Assembly: GCA_020846145.1 (NCBI GenBank)
Contig: JADLEL010000186.1
Coordinates: forward strand, 31,779 to 95,778
Direction of reading: 5' to 3'
Length of the DNA: 64,000 bases
From: Pirellulales bacterium
GTDB lineage: Bacteria; Planctomycetota; Planctomycetia; Pirellulales; Thermoguttaceae
Position numbers and translations under genes: made by a program. A model generated the notes under the pieces. That model saw only the letters and a list, made by a program, of their open reading frames with translations, searched no databases and had not been told where the DNA came from. Below are positions 20,101 to 28,180 of this stretch, piece after piece; positions within the stretch are counted from its first letter, which is position 1; every line of letters begins with the position of its first letter.

Positions 20101-20157
20101 TTGTTGCTTCTGGGCTTGGTTGTTGGAGCAATTCGGCGTTATGTGCGGAAGCGGTGA
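14161..20157 (+). CDS. Giant PEP-CTERM autotransporter-strand repeat protein
   Basis: This 1998-aa secreted protein has an N-terminal signal segment (LVGMFALLMIFSPTTAA, about residues 18-34) and a very long beta-helical body rich in G, N, T and S. At least four units fit the autotransporter-associated beta strand repeat, for example GKWILAGANTYTGTTTISGG near residue 420 and GGTVILGGNNSYQGPTLISAG near residue 1885. The C-terminus is a PEP-CTERM signal: VPEPGMWSLLLLGL, a hydrophobic helix and RRYVRKR. Such signals direct sorting by exosortase-type systems; no exosortase gene is in the window. GAAGGTG lies about 7 bp before the ATG. No autotransporter beta-barrel is present. The upstream operator suggests AraC control. 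A surface or matrix role is inferred. Confidence 0.9.
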   Translation: MNSRLRMSIIVSAHCLVGMFALLMIFSPTTAATFTWDGDGGDGMINNGANWVGGASPNWTTTTTDSIVFDAVAGGASTTPQTAAGDNYIGGNQTGSGVVPIPVFTFNAGAPAYTFNYTNSTDYLVLRRTTASGTPYNLLENKSSATQTFNVNFGATRRAAISATAGDLVFNGEFAPGYQSTTSGSGWIRIEGAHNVYLNGIIFGASGLDTNSAQLIAIDGGGGAVAIGDAGTAWNGKLVLSGDTLDATRGRSDGRLLATNNNSFGGTGGGTYIMSTPTASQSSTQLGTGRVELDNAFGVTVGESFGLEGRGGAAATAFHILNTSGNNTINGNLFNSGGGGNFIPATAIDQTEYNLGSNGGSLTISGNITQGQTTGARNLNLGGISTANNTISGVIQQAAGASAWNLVKRDAGKWILAGANTYTGTTTISGGTLVLDSTGSIAASSSINVQSGTFDVSAVAGGFILGGTQTLKGGGAVTGAVTTTSGSILAPGASAGTITLNGPLSLVDGTVLQYELSNNIASGNDRIQLNGNLTLSGSSTLAVTMLNGALGTGSYRLIDYTGTLTGNAGNFALSGLASGSTRQSFSLLTGNDVGGTANQVNLKVTGAAQNIAWKNGVSSYNWELVGAASNWTSSDGKFYNLDNVTFNNTGSNASNINLTTTLNPASLTFTNNSGHNYAFAGGGAIVGSTIPLALGGSGNATFGNSAANTFGDVTVSGAGTLTFSNTAANTLGNVSVSGGNLTFANGANANALGNLTIGGGTVNVANGAANTFASLALNGGTLTFNQSVDVSLANALTGAGNLQQQGSRILTIAGTTSGFTGSVAVAAGATLQITASTAFTSASGITVASGATLELVKANVGTTSTAPVHVGGAGVGGNGAVMDNSTFAGGTDTYGVLHNVVLTGDTTIANTNPAGVWGFGFSTIHAPLSATNLPGTLQGNGYTLTKIGVGEIDIENVFDTHLGNINVFGGNLVFQYEATLGSNPGVVTINDTDASSKDAALGLYQTPEIHGKPITIGANGGGVTAWRGTIQMISPITTTAGSGGLRLRYSRSTGSFYLRGPITGPGGLTSSASAAAPRIYLSNDSNTFTGEIVVQSGNLVIGEAGTTGSLGAAASIELQGGVLAWNLNKAYTVAKTYFGAGGVDFGENNVVRQLPNAVVTVNLDSTYSGPTNIYQGKVILKTNNGFGADGGNVSVLSNATSTTGGELDLDNAAGLTINQNFIAAGSGGYGGFFYGGPGVIRNVAGANKINGGINLNTGNGLIVSAGGSLELAGTIGNLAASAERAIVLGGTAPGLVSGSIADGTAARTMLEKIGAGTWTISGYGYSTGATNIYEGALALTGGAGLGTAAITLEKSSATFDVSALSAGAFSLGGAGVQQVLQGAGTVKGNLAFYSINNLISTGGPAVINYPAATPNLTQNVNAPSGPLTIQGDFSLGDGGNTLQFSLAGAPGSSNNGKITVTAALTKGLYYDTNVLIVPQTSLTAGRYTLLSASSVVANPYGFVLDPLLDAGQNTRYGFTLDNATDPKKLDLVVTGSNANLTWTGAISADWDLKLTPNWSGAADEKFYQADAVTFGDGPTATAVNLAGVLRPASITVNSASDYTFGGTSGRITGGTGIVKSGSGVLTISNYHDNGTPALLTDDYSNDFTGTVTIAGGTLKVGNASALGNSSNGGVYPNAGTVVDGGTLDLNGQNVSPETIAVKNNGSLVNNGTANSYLLYVELTGNATFGGSRFWQINSGAASPMFTLPYLKGNNFALTKVGTNEVDLTDMGETNLGAIFIQAGSLWFVGSTTMGNAASTVAISNNAQLVLQDCTVVHAKPVVVDATGGTIFTWSGNNTMSGGIALNGAGTLSTGNGSTLTLNGVISGAGGLTKINYNAAGGTVILGGNNSYQGPTLISAGKLELTATGQISTASAITNNATFQIDGGTHALGTIGGTGAMYVFGTSAVTAVSITQGALSIGGAAPAVAAAAAVPEPGMWSLLLLGLVVGAIRRYVRKR

Positions 20158-20286
20158 CTTCCACCAATAGGAAAAAGGATTCATCACCTCCCGCCGCGGC
20201 GAACTCGCGGCTCCCTCCGAGCGCGAGTTCGCCCGGCGTTCTTCCGGAAGTGATGATTCGAAGGATTGCCGTGTAGGATATTGGAA

Positions 20287-21300
20287 ATGGACCATTTACG
20301 ATCGTTCGGGAAATTGCATTTACGAAAGCGGCCTTGCGGCTTTACGTTGGTCGAGCTGCTGGTGGTGATCGCCATCATCGGCATTCTGATCGCCCTGCTG
20401 CTGCCCGCGATCCAGGCGGCGCGGGAGGCTGCCCGGCGGATGCATTGCAGCAATAACCTCAAGCAGATCGGCTTGGGGATGTTGACCTACGAGTCGGCCC
20501 TGCGGCATTTCCCCCCGGGCAGACAAGGGTGCGATTCCGTTCGCAGGGAGCCGCCCTGCCTGCCGGCAAACAATCCCGATTCGTCGCTGACCGGGCAGAG
20601 CGGATTCGTGTTGATCCTCCCGTATCTCGAATTGAAGAGTTTGTACTATAACCGTCTGGAAAAGGATCCGTATTTCCTCAACACCTTACCCAGTTACCCG
20701 CTCAGTCGGCAGGCGGCCTTCGTCATTGCGCAGCGGCCGCCGGTTTTCGTCTGCCCTTCCGACACGGCGAAACCGTTTTTGGATTACGCGGGCAACAGTA
20801 CGTATTGGGTGGGCTCCACCGCCGACGATAAAATCGCGGCGGGCAGCTACGCGATGTCGGGCGGCACGAAAGGGGCCGATTGTTACCCCACCCAATTCGA
20901 GATCAAAACCCGCAACACGGGCGTTTTCTTATATAAGAGAACCATCCAGCGCAAGGAAATTCCCGACGGATTGAGCAAAACGCTATTCGTCGGCGAAGTC
21001 CGCGACGGCTCCGTCCTGCATACCGTTTGCACTTGGGCACTGGGCAACATGGGCGAGACCATCCGCTATACCACCAATCCGATCAATACTCCCCCCGAAG
21101 CGGGAGTCGCTTACACGGCTTTCAACGTCACCATTAATATGGCCTTTGCCAGCAAGCACCCCCAAGGCGCACAATTCGTATTCGGCGACGGCCACGTGGA
21201 ATTTCTTACCGACGACCTCGCCCTTCCCACCTTCAAGAAGCTTTCCACGCGCAATTTCCGTTACGACATTTTTACGAGTTGTTCCGATGACATTCCCTGA
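20287..21300 (+). CDS. DUF1559-type prepilin-like secreted protein
   Basis: The protein has 337 aa from the ATG at 20287; the ORF-track start at 20266 is a TTG with no support. A type IV prepilin signal is present: [20 protein letters not shown], cleaved after G, then the hallmark [26 protein letters not shown]. Near the C-terminus is FGDGHVEFL, the H-x-DG region shared by these planctomycete proteins. They are abundant in Planctomycetota and their exact role is unknown. The lipoprotein gene downstream starts inside the last codons of this gene, so the two are probably translated together. Confidence 0.93.
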   Translation: MDHLRSFGKLHLRKRPCGFTLVELLVVIAIIGILIALLLPAIQAAREAARRMHCSNNLKQIGLGMLTYESALRHFPPGRQGCDSVRREPPCLPANNPDSSLTGQSGFVLILPYLELKSLYYNRLEKDPYFLNTLPSYPLSRQAAFVIAQRPPVFVCPSDTAKPFLDYAGNSTYWVGSTADDKIAAGSYAMSGGTKGADCYPTQFEIKTRNTGVFLYKRTIQRKEIPDGLSKTLFVGEVRDGSVLHTVCTWALGNMGETIRYTTNPINTPPEAGVAYTAFNVTINMAFASKHPQGAQFVFGDGHVEFLTDDLALPTFKKLSTRNFRYDIFTSCSDDIP

Positions 21301-21802
21301 GCGAAAGGTTTTCCGGCATAAGCGATATTTTGTCGCTCATTCATCCCGACGACGGCTGTGGCAAGGCTGCTTGCTCCTCCTGCCGCTGCTCCTGATGGGG
21401 TGCGGCGATCAGCGACCGCGGCGGGTCTCCGTTTCGGGGCGGATCACCATCGACGGCAAGCCGCTGGAAGTCGGCTGCGTGCAAGTTCAGCCGGAGGGTC
21501 ATCGCCCGGCCTTCGGCAAGATCGAACCCGACGGCCGTTATCAACTCACGACGTACGATCCGAACGACGGCTGCGTCCTCGGCGAGCATCCCGTCGTCAT
21601 CGTGAGCGCCCACAAGCAAATCAATAGTTCCACGGGCATGATCTGCGCTCCCGAAAAATACCAATTTCCGAATACCTCCGGCTTGAAGATCAACGTCCAA
21701 GGACCGCGGGACGACGCCAATTTCGAACTCACCTGGAAAGGCAGCGGGCACGACGGGCCTTATACCTATCTGATCGAATCGGGTAGAACTCCGAAGAAAT
21801 AG
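21287..21802 (+). CDS. Small lipoprotein, transthyretin-like fold
   Basis: This is a 171-aa predicted lipoprotein. The signal region has the lipobox LLMGCGDQ, with the cysteine near residue 38. A domain starting [19 protein letters not shown] resembles carboxypeptidase-regulatory/transthyretin-like folds often paired with DUF1559 genes in planctomycetes. The ATG at 21287 overlaps the upstream gene by 14 bp, indicating coupling; the ORF-track start at 21146 is inside the other gene. Location is probably the outer membrane or periplasm. The function is not known. Confidence 0.8.
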   Translation: MTFPERKVFRHKRYFVAHSSRRRLWQGCLLLLPLLLMGCGDQRPRRVSVSGRITIDGKPLEVGCVQVQPEGHRPAFGKIEPDGRYQLTTYDPNDGCVLGEHPVVIVSAHKQINSSTGMICAPEKYQFPNTSGLKINVQGPRDDANFELTWKGSGHDGPYTYLIESGRTPKK

Positions 21803-21810
21803 CGCCCTCA

Positions 21811-21909
21811 GAGGTTGTGAAAAAATGGGACTGGCTCCGAACCGAATTGTCGAAAATCGGCCCAATAATGGGCGTCGTGAGGTGCCTGTCCCAATTTTTT
21901 CACAACCTC
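21811..21909. repeat. GAGGTTGTGAAAAAATGGGAC inverted repeat
   Basis: Arms at 21811-21831 and 21888-21909 are reverse complements except for one inserted base. They enclose a 56-bp loop region. The element begins 8 bp after the lipoprotein stop codon and may end its transcript, but it is longer than a normal terminator. I saw no second copy in the window. Confidence 0.8.
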
Positions 21910-21952
21910 TCCCTCCGACGTCGTTCAAAACCATTCACAACGAAGAAAGCCT

Positions 21953-23410
21953 ATGTTAAGTTCTTGTCGTTACGGATTCCTTCGATTGCTCCTCGGGATC
22001 GCGGCGGGCCTTGCCGGCTGGGAGTATGCGCCGGGCGAGGGGGTCCCGCTGGAGGTTCCACCGTCTTCGACCGGCGCGGTTCATTCGAAATCCGCGCCGC
22101 CGGCGAAGGACGCATCGCCCGCCGACCGGCAAGCAAAGGTCATCGCCCCATGGCGCGCGCTCGCGCTCGATCCCGAATTCGGCGGCGCGTGGGTCGTGGC
22201 CGGCGATCTGGACGGAGACGGCGTGCCGGAAATCGTCAGCGCGCAGAACAAGGGGACGGAAAACGTGAACCAGAAAGCTGAGTTCCACTTTACCAGCGCC
22301 GTCGTCGCGCAGCGGTTGGACGGCGGCGTATTGTGGCGGTGGGGCGATCCGAAGATCGGCCGCAAGAAACTCCACCACGATGTCGCCTGCCAGATTTACG
22401 ATTGGGACGGCGACGGCAAGAACGAGGTCGTGCTTTGCGGCGACGGTTTCCTCTCCGAGTTGGACGGCGCCACCGGCCGCGAGAAGCGCCGTCTGCCGTT
22501 GCCCAAGGATGCGGGCGGCTTTCTTGCGAGCGACAGTCTATCGTTCGTCAACCTCTCCGGCAACTCGCGTCCGACCGACGTGCTGGTAAAGACGCGTTAC
22601 ACGCAGATTTGGGCGTTCGATCGAAACTGGAAGCAACTGTGGACCATCGAAAAACCCGGCGGCTATCGCACGGCGCACCAACCCGTGGCGGTGGACTTGG
22701 ATGGGGATGGGCGCGACGAAATCATGGCCGGTTTCGCGATGCTGAATGCCGATGGTTCGACCCGCTGGGCGTACAAATCACAAAAAATGCAACTCCGCCG
22801 CGGCCACTGCGACTGCTTTCGCCTCGTACGCGCGGCGGAGAAAACCGAAGACGCTCGTTTCGTGCTCACGATGTGCGGCGCGAAGGGTATTGCCCTGCTC
22901 GACGGCAACGGAAAGCCGATCTGGGAAGTCGGCGGCCAACATTTCGAATCCGTCGATGTGGGCCACATATTCCCCGGCGCCGAGGACCGTCAACTGGCGG
23001 TGGACATGGGCGTATTGGGGGATAGTCCGCTCTGGGTCTTCGACGAGCGCGGGCAAGTCCATACGAAGATCAAAACGCACTGCTCACGCTTCCACGCGCT
23101 CTTGGATTGGACCGGCGACGGCCTAGACGAAATCCTGGTGGCCGATTCGCGCTCGCTCTACGACGGCCAAGGCCGGGTCGTGGCGACATTTGCGATGAAC
23201 GCCGGGGATGCCCAAGACATGGACGCAAAAGATTACACTCGCGGGGGGGAACCCATGGCGATGACCGGCGATTTCACCGGCGACGGCGTGCCGGATGTGC
23301 TGCTGACCACCCATGCGATGACTCATTTATACATTTACAAGAACGAACGTGGTAAAAGGCCGACTCCTCCCGCGCCCTTGGGAACCCGCATCAACTTCTC
23401 GCTGTATTGA
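21953..23410 (+). CDS. Secreted FG-GAP/VCBS-type beta-propeller protein
   Basis: The protein has 485 aa with an N-terminal signal peptide (FLRLLLGIAAGLAGWEYA). Several calcium-binding-like DxDGDG motifs occur at regular intervals (DLDGDGVPEI, DWDGDGKNEV, DLDGDGRDEI, DWTGDGLDEI, DFTGDGVPDV), which marks an FG-GAP/VCBS propeller of about five to seven blades. Some polysaccharide lyases of family PL11 share this fold and these motifs, but catalytic residues cannot be assigned here. The gene precedes the GH78 rhamnosidase by 54 bp, so a role in degrading rhamnose-containing pectin or a related glycan is plausible but unproven. Confidence 0.75.
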   Translation: MLSSCRYGFLRLLLGIAAGLAGWEYAPGEGVPLEVPPSSTGAVHSKSAPPAKDASPADRQAKVIAPWRALALDPEFGGAWVVAGDLDGDGVPEIVSAQNKGTENVNQKAEFHFTSAVVAQRLDGGVLWRWGDPKIGRKKLHHDVACQIYDWDGDGKNEVVLCGDGFLSELDGATGREKRRLPLPKDAGGFLASDSLSFVNLSGNSRPTDVLVKTRYTQIWAFDRNWKQLWTIEKPGGYRTAHQPVAVDLDGDGRDEIMAGFAMLNADGSTRWAYKSQKMQLRRGHCDCFRLVRAAEKTEDARFVLTMCGAKGIALLDGNGKPIWEVGGQHFESVDVGHIFPGAEDRQLAVDMGVLGDSPLWVFDERGQVHTKIKTHCSRFHALLDWTGDGLDEILVADSRSLYDGQGRVVATFAMNAGDAQDMDAKDYTRGGEPMAMTGDFTGDGVPDVLLTTHAMTHLYIYKNERGKRPTPPAPLGTRINFSLY

Positions 23411-23463
23411 TCGCTACGATTTCGAAAACTTCTGATCGACCGCAACATCCGAAAGTCATTACG

Positions 23464-26292
23464 ATGCTCATTCGAATCCTGTTTGCACTATCGGTCATCT
23501 CGGCGGTTTGCATCGCCGCGTCGCCCTGCGCGGCGGAAACCGGCGGCGCTCCCGCCTTGGTTGTGGCTGAAACTACCTGCGAATACGCCGTCAATCCCGT
23601 CGGAATCGACGTGCTTCGGCCGCGATTCACGTGGGTGCTCGATGCCGGGCGGCGCGGGACGATGCAGCAAGCGTATCGGGTGCTGGTGGCCGGTTCGCCG
23701 GAAAAACTCGCCGCCGATGCCGGCGATCTCTGGGACAGCGGCAAAGTAACTTCCGACGAATCGGTGAACATCGCCTATAACGGAAAGATACTTTCGAGCC
23801 GGCAACAGTGTTACTGGAAAGTGCAAGTCTGGGACGATCGGGGACATGCAAGTCCTTGGAGCAAGCCGGCAAACTTTGAGATGGGACTGCTGGAGCAATC
23901 GGAATGGCGCGGCCGCTGGATCGGCCTTGGCGGCGGCAAGACCGAGTTCGTTTCACCGCTTTTGCGGAAGAAGTTTTCGGTGGCCGGGCCGGTGAAACGG
24001 GCCACGCTCTATGCCGCCGGCATCGGCTGGTCGGAATATTATCTCAATGGAAAACGCATCGGCGACGCGGTGCTCGACCCGGCTACGACCGATTACGACA
24101 AACGAGTGCTCTATGTGACCCACGATGTCACCAAGATGCTGAAGACCGGCGACAACGCCTTGGGTGCGATGCTGGGCAATGGATGGTATTGCGCGCCGCC
24201 GCCCGATAAAGGCTACGCCGATTCGCCGCGATTGCTGTTGGAGTTGGTCGTCGAAACGGCCGACGGCAAGGCGCAACGACTTTCCAGCGACGAGACCTGG
24301 CGGGCGACGGCCGGTCCGATCCTCAAGAATGACATGTGGGGCGGCGAATCTTACGATGCCCGCCTCGAAAAAACCGGCTGGCTGGATGCGACTTACGACG
24401 ATTCGTCGTGGGACTCGGCGGCCGAGAAACCGCATCCCGGCGGACGGCTCGAGGCGCAAATGATCGAGCCGATCAGGGTCAATAAGACCTTGAAGGCGCG
24501 GAAGATGACCAATCCCAAGCCGAATGTTTACGTCTATGACTTCGGGCAATTCTTCGGCGGTTGGGCGAAATTGAAGGTCAAGGGTCCGGCCGGAACGAAG
24601 GTCACCCTGAAATACGCCGACACGCTCGCGCCCGACACCGGCCTGGTCGATAAGCAAGCGCACTATCAGATGTATAAGAAGGATGGCGCGACCGACTACT
24701 ATGTTCTCAAAGGCGATCCGGCCGGCGAAACTTACGAGCCGCGTTTCACTTTCCACCCGGTCCAATACGTCCAAATCGAGGGACTCCCGACCGCGCCCGC
24801 GATAACCGACCTCGAGGGCCGCGTCGTCTATTCCGACGTGAATATGGCCGGCGATTTCGAGTGCTCGAACGAGCTGCTGAACCAAATCCATCGCAATTGC
24901 GTTTGGACGTTCCAAAATGAAATGTACGGCATCGAACTCGACTGCCTGTTCCGCGAACATTGGGGTTGGCTGGTCACTTCCAGTGATGCCTCGACGTTGT
25001 TTTCCCGTAAGCACATCCCGCTTTTCTGGACGAAATTTTTAGACGATGCCAAAAACGCGCAGTACGCCGACGGCCACATTCCCGACGTCGTTCCCAATTA
25101 TCCCCGAAAGAAACGCTTTACCGGCGATCCCGCCTTTGCAGGCAACTATCCGCTCGTGGCTTGGTTCGTGTATCAAACTTACGGCGACCGCCGAATCTTG
25201 GAGGAGCACTACTTCTCCATGAAGCGCTGGGTGAACTATCTGACCACGCTCGCCAAAGACAACCTGATTATGGAGGGCGGCTACTATAACGATCACATGG
25301 TCCCCGGCGAAAAACCGGGCCAAGAGAAATTTCTTTCCACCGAAACCTCGGCGCCGATGCTCTGGTCGGGCTATTACTACTTGGGCAGCTGGATCGTCTC
25401 GCAAACGGCCAAAATCCTCGGACATGAAGCCGACGCCGCGACCTACGGCAAATTGGCCGACGATATCCGCGCGGCCATGAATAAAAAATGGCTCAGAGCG
25501 GCCGATCATTGCTACGCCAACGACACCCTGACCTGTAATATCTTCTCGCTGGCCATGGGCCTCGTTCCGGAAGAGAACCGGCAAAATATTCTCGACCACT
25601 TGGTCGATCAAATCACGAAGAAAGGTCGTGGCCATTTGATGATGGGCGATATCGGCGTCACCTGCTGCATGGACGCCTTGGCCGCCCTCGGACGTCCCGA
25701 CGTCCTCTACAACGCCGTGAACACCGTGGAATTCCCCGGTTGGGGCTATATGGTGAAACAAGGCGGTACGACGATCTGGGAGAGCTGGTCGGGCAATGTC
25801 CGACTCACGGGCAGCTTCGGAAAAGGACACATCAACTCTTACTGCGAATTCAGCATGCCGATGTTCACCTCCGTCGAAAAGCTCTTCCAGAACACCCTGG
25901 CCGGCATCGACGGCCCGCGTTATTTCGGCGCCCACTTGATGACGCCCGGTTTCCGCGAGATTCGCATTCGCCCGCAAGTCTTGGGCGATCTGACCTACGC
26001 CAACGCGCATATCCTCACGGTGCGGGGAATGGTGGCCGTCGATTGGAAACGAAACGAACGGGGCATTACGGTCAAGGCAACGATTCCGGTCAATGCCAGG
26101 GCCAAAATCAGCATTCCCAAGCTCGGACTGCACGATGTCCTCGTCGAAGAAAACGGCAAACCGGTCTGGCGGAAAGGAGCCTACGTCGGCGGCGCCGAAG
26201 GAATCACTGCCGGAAACGACGAACGGGACGATGTGACTTTCGATACCGGTTCAGGCACCTTCATTTTCACGCTTAAGGGAAGCGACAAATGA
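23464..26292 (+). CDS. GH78 alpha-L-rhamnosidase, secreted
   Basis: This 942-aa enzyme has a signal peptide (residues about 1-26, ending PCAAETGG), then a beta-rich N-terminal part (TTCEYAVNPVGIDVLRPRFTW...QQAYRVLVA, a GH78 hallmark), a second beta domain, an (alpha/alpha)6 catalytic core from about residue 480, and a C-terminal beta domain. Family members release terminal L-rhamnose by inversion. The usual acid motif DCPxRxERLGW appears in a divergent, one-residue-shorter form, LDCLFREHWGW. GGTTIWESWSG and FGKGHINSYCEFSMP fit the core. The ATG at 23464 is chosen because it starts the signal peptide; 23407 is a TTG. It is near the RhaT operon but not in it. Confidence 0.92.
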   Translation: MLIRILFALSVISAVCIAASPCAAETGGAPALVVAETTCEYAVNPVGIDVLRPRFTWVLDAGRRGTMQQAYRVLVAGSPEKLAADAGDLWDSGKVTSDESVNIAYNGKILSSRQQCYWKVQVWDDRGHASPWSKPANFEMGLLEQSEWRGRWIGLGGGKTEFVSPLLRKKFSVAGPVKRATLYAAGIGWSEYYLNGKRIGDAVLDPATTDYDKRVLYVTHDVTKMLKTGDNALGAMLGNGWYCAPPPDKGYADSPRLLLELVVETADGKAQRLSSDETWRATAGPILKNDMWGGESYDARLEKTGWLDATYDDSSWDSAAEKPHPGGRLEAQMIEPIRVNKTLKARKMTNPKPNVYVYDFGQFFGGWAKLKVKGPAGTKVTLKYADTLAPDTGLVDKQAHYQMYKKDGATDYYVLKGDPAGETYEPRFTFHPVQYVQIEGLPTAPAITDLEGRVVYSDVNMAGDFECSNELLNQIHRNCVWTFQNEMYGIELDCLFREHWGWLVTSSDASTLFSRKHIPLFWTKFLDDAKNAQYADGHIPDVVPNYPRKKRFTGDPAFAGNYPLVAWFVYQTYGDRRILEEHYFSMKRWVNYLTTLAKDNLIMEGGYYNDHMVPGEKPGQEKFLSTETSAPMLWSGYYYLGSWIVSQTAKILGHEADAATYGKLADDIRAAMNKKWLRAADHCYANDTLTCNIFSLAMGLVPEENRQNILDHLVDQITKKGRGHLMMGDIGVTCCMDALAALGRPDVLYNAVNTVEFPGWGYMVKQGGTTIWESWSGNVRLTGSFGKGHINSYCEFSMPMFTSVEKLFQNTLAGIDGPRYFGAHLMTPGFREIRIRPQVLGDLTYANAHILTVRGMVAVDWKRNERGITVKATIPVNARAKISIPKLGLHDVLVEENGKPVWRKGAYVGGAEGITAGNDERDDVTFDTGSGTFIFTLKGSDK

Positions 26293-26312
26293 GGAGCTGA
26301 AAAAGCTTCCGG

Positions 26313-26546
26313 TTACTCTTGGGGCACGAATACGCAGCGCATGCCGCGGTCGATGACTTCCTTTTCCACGAAGGCCGGCGAGCGGTAGGTCTTGCGATAC
26401 AGCCGATTCGTGGAGAAAATAATCACCACGCCGATGGAGCCGGATTCCAAGGCGGCGCGGAGATTCTGCAGCTCTTCCCGCCGCGAACTCCGGCCGGTCG
26501 CGCCTTCATCGACGAAGACCAATATAATCGGCGCAGGGCAGCCCAA
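26313..26546 (-). pseudogene. Truncated serine recombinase (resolvase domain fragment)
   Basis: The 77-residue frame reads VFVDEGATGRSSRREELQNL, then VVIIFSTNRLYRKTYRSPAF and ends RCVFVPQE. This is the middle of the catalytic domain of a large serine recombinase (compare VDEGxSGxxxxRPxLQ...DRLxR). The N-terminal part with the catalytic serine and the whole DNA-binding C-terminus are missing. It is a remnant of a mobile element, not a working enzyme. Confidence 0.75.
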
Positions 26547-26868
26547 ATCGTGTTGAATGTGTGCTTATCCAATTGCCAAACAACCACGGACAACCACGAA
26601 CAACGAATTCCATCAGCGGAAATGCAAGTTCCCGCCAGTCAAAAACTTGCATTGCAAAGTGTTTAACAGTAAGGACTTGCGTAAAACAACCTCCGGACGA
26701 GAAGAAGCTTGCCCCCTCGTCTGGCGTTGGAAGATCATCGCCAGCTTCCAGCCGAGGGGATATACCCTTCGGCTCGCTCGGTTCGCTCAACTCGCGCGGC
26801 TCACTGGCTTGCCCCAACGAAACATAATCGTATTTGGAGGGTTAAATAGGGCATAGGGATTGCACAAA

Positions 26869-26897
26869 TTGAAATCCAAGCCTAATTGTTTTATCAT
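26869..26897 (+). promoter_or_regulatory. Candidate sigma70-like promoter of the gspG-M operon
   Basis: TTGAAA at 26869-26874, a 17-bp spacer and TATCAT at 26892-26897 form a good sigma70-type promoter about 35 bp before the gspG start, in a locally AT-rich stretch. The predicted leader carries AAAGGAG. Confidence 0.5.
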
Positions 26898-26932
26898 ATT
26901 GGGAGTCAAGATTAATCCAAAGGAGAATGTCT

Positions 26933-27376
26933 GTGAATAGTTCAACAAACAATCCACGTCGCGGCTTTACCTTGATTGAAGTCATGTTGGTCATGGTCAT
27001 CATCGTGATCCTGGCTTCGTTCGCCGTGGTCGCGGTGGGAAGAAACCGGGCGCGATCACAGATCAATCAGGCGAAGATTCAAGTAGGCCATTTCAAAACC
27101 GCCATCGAACTATTTAACATCGACATCGGCTACTATCCCAGCACCCAGTCGGGTTTGGAGTCCCTGCGCAACTGCCCGCCCGACATCCCCAATCCGGCAA
27201 AATGGGGACCGACCCCTTACATGGATACCGAGATTCCCTTGGACCCCTGGGATCAACCCTATCAATATTGCGCGCCGGGCAGAATCAATATCGATTCCTT
27301 TGATGTTTGGTCGCTTGGAGCGGATCGCCAGGACAACACGCCCGACGACATCGGCAATTGGCCGATGCAGCAGTAA
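26933..27376 (+). CDS. gspG: Type II secretion major pseudopilin GspG
   Basis: This is the major pseudopilin, cleaved and N-methylated by a prepilin peptidase and assembled into the periplasmic pseudopilus that pushes cargo out. The signal is short: RRG/FTLIEVMLVMVIIVILASF. The C-terminal part has the GspG calcium-loop signature FDVWSLGADRQDNTPDDIGNW. I prefer the GTG at 26933, because AAAGGAG lies 7 bp upstream; the ATG at 26927 would sit 1-2 bp from it. The product is 147 aa, normal for GspG. It is the first gene of a gspG-H-I-J-K-L-M run. Confidence 0.93.
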   Translation: MNSSTNNPRRGFTLIEVMLVMVIIVILASFAVVAVGRNRARSQINQAKIQVGHFKTAIELFNIDIGYYPSTQSGLESLRNCPPDIPNPAKWGPTPYMDTEIPLDPWDQPYQYCAPGRINIDSFDVWSLGADRQDNTPDDIGNWPMQQ

Positions 27377-27400
27377 GCGCCTATCCCAGAACCATCTCGG

Positions 27401-27473
27401 TTGGGGTGGCAGTTGTACTGCCACCCCTTGAATCGCCGGATAGCGGGGGATGGCAGTACAACCGCCACCCCAA
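27401..27473. repeat. TTGGGGTGGCAGTTGTACTG inverted repeat, copy A
   Basis: Arms TTGGGGTGGCAGTTGTACTG (27401-27420) and CAGTACAACCGCCACCCCAA (27454-27473) face each other. Half of the same palindrome recurs at 44151-44180. The ORF-track gspH frame runs through it, which is why its annotated start is too early. Confidence 0.85.
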
Positions 27474-27508
27474 CGAATTGCGGTTTGAGGATAAGTTCTA
27501 AGATCATC

Positions 27509-28180
27509 ATGGGCGATAAATACCGAGACTCGACGCGCCGCGGCCTCACGCTGATCGAGGTGATGTTGGTACTCGCTCTCATGGTCGTGATCGCCTCGTT
27601 CTGTTGGCCCGCGCTGAGCAGGGCCTTCTCCAGCCAGCGATTGAAAAAAGCGGCCGATATCGTGTGCACGCAATGGAGCAAGGCCCGCATCAAGGCGATG
27701 AGCGAAAACTGCATCGTCCTCTTCTACTATGAAATGGACGGCGGCCGATTCCGCATCCGGCAACTTAGCGACATGGACTCCCTCGCTTTTTCCCCAGACG
27801 CGGCGGCGGCCGATTCCAACGCGGCGCTCGGCGCGGTTGCGTCCGGCAGTCCGGCGGCCGAATCCGCCGGCGGCTCGTCGGATATCATCAATTATTCGTC
27901 GCCCGACGGCGTGCAATCGTTGCCCAAGGGGATCGTGTTTCGCGCCGGCCAAATCGAAAACGACAGCCGCGCCTCGACGGCGGACGTGGGACAGGTTTCC
28001 AACCTGTCGAGCGACGTGCTGTGGTCCGCCCCCATCTTTTTCTATCCCGACGGCACTTCCTCGAGCGTTCGCCTGCAAATCTGCAACGATCGCAACTTAG
28101 GCCTCGAACTCGCGCTCCGCGGCATGACGGGCGTCGCCCGCGTCAGCGATATCGGCGCCGCGGAGGGAGCCGTGCCATGA
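27509..28180 (+). CDS. gspH: Type II secretion minor pseudopilin GspH-like
   Basis: This 223-aa prepilin-like protein opens MGDKYRDSTRRG/LTLIEVMLVL, a standard 12-residue leader and membrane helix. Order in the operon and the helix ALSRAFSSQRLKKAADIVCTQWSKARIKA fit GspH. The ATG at 27509 is used; the ORF-track start at 27401 lies in a repeat. Within the mature domain, 27986-28008 is a perfect match to a dispersed palindrome and encodes DVGQVSNLS in frame, apparently a repeat insertion tolerated in a surface loop. The stop codon overlaps the gspI start (ATGA). Confidence 0.82.
   Translation: MGDKYRDSTRRGLTLIEVMLVLALMVVIASFCWPALSRAFSSQRLKKAADIVCTQWSKARIKAMSENCIVLFYYEMDGGRFRIRQLSDMDSLAFSPDAAAADSNAALGAVASGSPAAESAGGSSDIINYSSPDGVQSLPKGIVFRAGQIENDSRASTADVGQVSNLSSDVLWSAPIFFYPDGTSSSVRLQICNDRNLGLELALRGMTGVARVSDIGAAEGAVP
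27986..28008. repeat. GGACAGGTTTCCAACCTGTC repeat inside gspH
   Basis: This 23-bp palindrome is the same unit seen at 28189-28245. It lies in frame inside gspH and encodes VGQVSNLS. Confidence 0.85.

Larger units (their letters stand above)
26293..26932. other. Intergenic region with recombinase remnant and gspG promoter
   Basis: Apart from the recombinase fragment at 26313-26546 and the promoter at 26869-26897, no gene is seen. A hairpin AGCCGAGGGGATATACCCTTCGGCT near 26752-26776 is present. The short ORFs have no recognisable content. Confidence 0.6.

Noticed and set aside
23407-23463. Earlier start for the rhamnosidase
   Set aside because: TTG at 23407 would add 19 residues before the signal peptide; the ATG at 23464 begins it directly.
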